Part shown: positions 59,701-64,000 of the stretch, piece by piece
How positions within the stretch are numbered: the first letter of the stretch is position 1
Layout of the letters: each line of letters starts with the position of its first letter
Source: Pycnopodia helianthoides
Taxonomy: Eukaryota; Echinodermata; Asteroidea; Forcipulatida; Asteriidae
Assembly (NCBI GenBank): GCA_032158295.1
Contig: CM063254.1
Location: 2,829,538-2,893,537, forward strand
Direction: 5' to 3'
Length of the DNA: 64,000 nt
The notes under the pieces: model-generated
Databases searched by the model: none
What the model was told of the DNA's origin: nothing
Seen by the model: only the letters and a program-made list of their open reading frames with translations
Position numbers and translations under genes: made by a program

Positions 59701-61160
59701 AAAAGATAAACAAATAAATAATAAAAGACAAAAACAAATTGGAAAAAGGGGGGGAGGGGTGAAAACCTGTTGTGATGGGCTGGTTGTTAAAAAGCTATTT
59801 CTTTTCACTATGCTTACTGCTTCAAGAACTAAATACAGCGTGGCCTTAATAAGCTTTCGTTATTTTATTTCGTTGGGAAATTTAACGTAGGCCTAAGCAT
59901 CAACCATGGCAACGGGAGACACAGTTTTGTCAAATATTATGGGGGAAATTACCCTGTTGGGAATATCTATAACAGTAGTAATTGATGTGGATCATCTTGG
60001 TGTTGCGCCATTCAGTGCCAGGCTAATTGCTCTATGTCACAATTTTATTTTGTTTGGGATTATTGTTGGAAATATTATTTATTTATATGTTGACATTTGA
60101 CTTCGTTTTGTATTTGAAGGAGAGATGCGCAAACAAGATCATTCTAGAGGGGAGGGGAACACTTAATATTTATATCCAATTGCACTTTTTACTTTATCAA
60201 GTATTTAGTGATTTTTTACATCGTGTGTCTGAATTCATGATGAGGGAATATTAACTGAAATTTGAAATGAAAAGCGAACCATCGTACAAATATACATAAT
60301 ATTCAACAGCCGATTTTGTACGCCCTGCTAAAATGGTGTGCCCTTTGAAGAGCTATGCAGAGCACGACAAAGGCTTATGCGAAGATTTTATCGGTTCAGG
60401 AACAACAAACTAAGAGGACAGGGAAGGATTTCAGAAGAGTATATTATACACAAGTACTTAGTCTATAAAAAAGCACCTACACTTGGACAAAACGCACTTA
60501 GACTCACACTTTTTTTTTAAATGAATAAATAAACAAGGCACAGTTTTTTTTTTGTTATCTCTGCTTCATATATCACAAGTGTTACGGTATTTGGCATCTC
60601 CAAGGGGAATGTTTAAAATATATTGTCCTACACGGTGAAGAAATGCCTATATTATATTTAAATCGAATCGTACATGTATATCTGAAATTTGAAACGAAAC
60701 AAAGTACGATCTATCAAAAAGTGATCTAGTGCTATCTAAAACAATAATAAATAATAAATAATAATAACACAAATCAAACAAATATACAAAATAAACAATA
60801 AATATGTGCAACGCAAAGGTTGAGATTATTGGCGATCAATAAAAGACAAATGCAAATCAAGTGACATTTTAATTGAGAACCATTTTTACCAACGGACAAT
60901 TATTTTGCAATCACTGTTTCACGTGTAAGCTGCAGTGACACGCAAAACAATGGAACTCCGTCTTTTTGGCGGTTAATTTATCGTGTGTGTGTGTGGGGGG
61001 GGGGGGAGAAATCCAGTGATTAACGGGTCAGACGATCTACAACCATAAAGCCAGGGATTGAAGAACATGTGTGTCCTAGCCTGAAACAATTCGGACTAAT
61101 TAACTAGCTAACTAATAAATGATGTCATTTCCAGGCAACCCCGCTCACCCTTTTTAAAGG
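59701..61160. other. No gene recognised
   Basis: AT-rich with AATAAT runs and a GTGTGT/G run at 60,982-61,006. Frames of 60-75 codons only. Confidence 0.45.
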
Positions 61161-61166
61161 TACAGG

Positions 61167-61314
61167 GGTCGATTTCACAAAGCACTAAGATTCATCTTAA
61201 GATTAGTTATCAGTATTACCATAGTGATTTGTATTGTGACATCACTCTTTGCTAAGCAACTGCGATGGATTTGCAGTTACGATCAGTCTGAACTCTTTGT
61301 GAAATCGAACCCGG
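61167..61314. mobile_element. Fold-back MITE (GGGTCGATTTCACAAAG)
   Basis: Inverted ends GGGTCGATTTCACAAAG and CTTTGTGAAATCGAACCC around 110 bp. I recall this as a widespread deuterostome type. Confidence 0.75.
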
Positions 61315-61322
61315 GACTGACA

Positions 61323-61965
61323 ACGATAAAAAACATCATTGTTTAATTTTAGTCTGAAAATTCTATGTTTTATGTTAAGTAATTTTCGAGAAAACTGTAT
61401 CTGAAAACCTTTAAAAAAAAAATAATAATAATAAAAAAGCAACAGCTGATTTCGGTTGTTACAACCAGTTAGGGACAATGTGTTTACATGCTGGAAACTC
61501 TGCATGATTTTTCACTATTATCTCCTGACTCACACGACAGATTAAGGCAACATAAATACAAAAAATGTTTAGCGTCCTGCTTTTTTTGAAAAAAAGAAGG
61601 CCTTTTAATAATTTGTTTTCTTCAAAAATGGCCGCCCGACACATTTTTTCAAGACAACTTGCTGAGCTATATTTCAAGATGGTTGCCAGCATGTTTCTGT
61701 GTGATTTTTCGGTGTGCTAAAGTCTTACAATACTTCCTTATTATTTTAAATTTATATTTTTCGTCATAGATTGTTAAATTGTATCCTTTTTTTTAAAGGA
61801 AGGCTTTTAAAAGGAAGCGGGCGGAGACGCTAAACATGTTTTTTTTTTATTTTTTGGCCTAAGCCCAAATTTTCAAAGGTTTGTTATTAAATGTATATGG
61901 TTGATCACACAACACATGAACACTGTCTACGACTATTTTTGTTTAGGTCTACCAATTTTGTATGA
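61323..61965. repeat. Dispersed repeat shared with 10,665-10,950
   Basis: Shares GAGAAAACTGTATCTGAAAA and TCTCCTGACTCACACGACAG blocks. A longer version whose ends are uncertain. Confidence 0.5.
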
Positions 61966-61969
61966 TGTA

Positions 61970-63570
61970 CTTAATAATACATTAAACAATTTTGCACTAA
62001 TCGGACGGAGGCGGCTTTCTCAAACACTGTCATTTCCTTGACGAACCGGTAAGGAAAGAGAGTTGGACAGTGCCGCGCAATGTCTGTATAAAACACAGAG
62101 ACAGCAGGGTTCAGACGATAAATTGATTAGATATTGAAGAACGACTGGCGGGAAAACAAGGCAAATAATGCAGCGACCCAAATCACCCAACCCCCAATTA
62201 TTTGTATTTCACACCAAACAGTATTTACCGATCTATGTTACGTCTGAGTGTCTGTTATTCTATAGAAACACGTGTTGCATTAACGAAGCTGACGTTGTGC
62301 TGAGAAGATTTTTGGCGCCTCTTTTTACCGCTCAAAATGTAGCCTTGTTCTATAAACACAACAGCCAGGCAGCAGGAACCATACGGTTGTGTACGACGTT
62401 GCTCTAAACCCCGTACAACGAACCTGGCTAGCATTAATTGTCCGGAACCAGACCTGGGCAGGGATCTGTTGCCCATGGCGATGAACTGCTACAGGCAGCG
62501 AACTACATGTGCAGCTAGCCTTGCAGAGCGCAATAAAAAAAATAATACAAAAATGATTTGCCAGAATCACTAACATTAATAGAACCACGAGTAAACTTTT
62601 TCATGTAACACCTATATTCGATTGTTGTGAAATGACACTAACTTCCTCGTGTGAGGGTGCACCACAGTAAATACGGAGAAACTCAAGCGTGGAGCCTCGT
62701 CAACAAAATGAAAACCCACAACCTTTTCTTTAAACCAAAGATTTGAAGGTCATGGCTTTCATGGATTGTTGAAATTGGAAAATGGTCCGATATTGTTCCC
62801 CTGGGGTTTTTGACCTTCAACCTGGTGCATTTGTGGTGCACTATAGCCCTCTAAAAATGGCCATATTTGGCTAAAAGGTCTATGGTAATATTTGCCAATA
62901 ATTTTTGGGATGAGCATTGGCTGATGTTGGGGTGGGGGGGGGGGGAGAGGGGGAGAGCTTGTTTAGTGTGATGCACCCGTGACCTCACAACAGCACCCCC
63001 AATTTGCGTTTTCGCGGTGACACATCAGCTGTTCCGACCAAACCGTAGCGGATTTATTGGCACGGTTAGGCTTTGTTTCAAGATGGCGGATTCTACAAGT
63101 TAACGAACATTTTCCACGGAATTGTTTAAGTAAATGAAACAAAAAATCCTTGAAGCCTGCCAATTTAGTGTCGATACAAAAATATATAGGACTAGACTAA
63201 ATGTCAATATTTGAAAAAGAAATGAAGACTCTAAAATGTTGAACTGTGATGACGCTTCGGCACCCCGACCTATTTCTTTCATGAATCCATTGACTGTTTC
63301 GTGTTACGCTCAACTGCCCATGTTATTTGTGTACACCTGTTCATTGCACGGAGGTAGAACCACTTCTATATAGTAATTTAGCAACGCATGATAAAACCCA
63401 GAATAACAAATTTTGGCGACTTGTCGACTCGTGAACTACATGATGTGTCCTTCGGGTGTGCCTTTGAATCGTCCAGCAATCACATTTTTGTTAACCTGAA
63501 TGTGTGTTTAAAGAAAACACCCGAAGTTGTAGAAGTTAAAGAGAACTAGTGGTGTGTAATTATTTAAATA
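61970..63570. other. No gene recognised
   Basis: No K2P first exon or other domain seen on either strand. G run at 62,933-62,945. Confidence 0.45.
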
Positions 63571-63700
63571 TTTGATAACTGATTTACTGATTTGCTGTAC
63601 ATTTTGTATATTTTTTGTTTTGATTTCCTGAACAGCGTTTTGAGATTTTATGTAAAACGCTATATATCAAGAATAAATTATTCAAATTTGTTCAAAGTGT
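63570..63700 (+). mobile_element. Retroelement 3' end
   Basis: AGCGTTTTGAGATTTTATGT, AAAACGCTATATATCAAGAA and TAAATTATTC in order, matching the terminus type at 38,640. Confidence 0.5.
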
Positions 63701-64000
63701 GTTATTTTGTGAGTTTGACGATCAATGCAGGGCGGTAATGGCCGCCAAACCATCCATAAACAGAACGTTAATTTCAGCAGATGTACCTGCGTCACGAACT
63801 GTTTCTGATTACCGACCAATTTTTTCTCGTAAATTTCTCAATTACTTCATTTAACTTCATTATTGTTTAATTCATAAAAAAAATTGTACATGCTGACAGC
63901 CAATGGCTTATTTGCAGACTTTTTGCACATCGAGTCAAAAACGGATGAAAGGAAACTAGTAAAAAGAGAAAACAAAACAGAAAACAGGTAAACATGCCCA

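Noticed and set aside
52168..64000. First exon of the second K2P gene
   Set aside because: No minus-strand frame here shows an M1 segment followed by a pore helix ending in a GT donor; it probably lies beyond 64,000.

Overview
The window looks like nuclear DNA of an invertebrate deuterostome, most likely an echinoderm and perhaps a sea star. Long introns with GT/AG borders, tRNA-derived SINEs, a CR1/Jockey-type LINE, many small TTAA-flanked and fold-back transposons and long simple repeats rule out a prokaryote. An IgGFc-binding-domain gene and two two-pore potassium (K2P) channel genes fit an echinoderm. The sea-star guess rests on remembered likeness of the MITE families and is weak.

Layout: (1) 582-14,742, minus strand: one K2P gene in two exons split by a ~12.9 kb intron. 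The intron falls inside the first glycine codon of the first selectivity filter. It is full of SINEs, MITEs, a 723-bp fold-back and short tandem repeats. (2) 14,743-22,160: repeat-rich spacer with a 24-bp minisatellite, a decayed LINE 3' end and a long CAAA tract. (3) 22,161-36,000: a MITE followed by a LINE with an intact 991-codon ORF. The 3.5 kb starting inside this LINE recurs almost identically at 31,684 on. Between the two lies an error-rich third copy (27,165-31,683) that looks like unpolished long-read sequence used to close a gap. (4) 38,665-40,996, minus strand: a two-exon gene for a secreted or membrane-anchored IgGFc-binding-domain protein, with a likely frameshift just before a transmembrane segment. 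(5) 41,500-51,300: intergenic MITEs, SINEs and a 58-bp satellite broken by a MITE. (6) 51,305-52,167, minus strand: the last exon of a second K2P gene, whose first exon is not in the window. (7) 52,170-64,000: probably its intron or flank, holding repeats only.

The two channels share the plan of the vertebrate TRESK (KCNK18) type: a long cytoplasmic loop between M2 and M3, a short C-terminal tail, and an Arg-Arg-x-Ser motif in the loop. They also share the same phase-1 intron site, so they are probably related genes lying on either side of the IgGFc-binding-domain gene. No operon, CRISPR array, rRNA, functional tRNA or viral gene was found. Nothing I can see amounts to a new biological system. 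The most informative signals are the probable assembly fault, the interrupted IgGFc gene, the internal 'empty sites' that date and bound transposon insertions, and the large fold-back.
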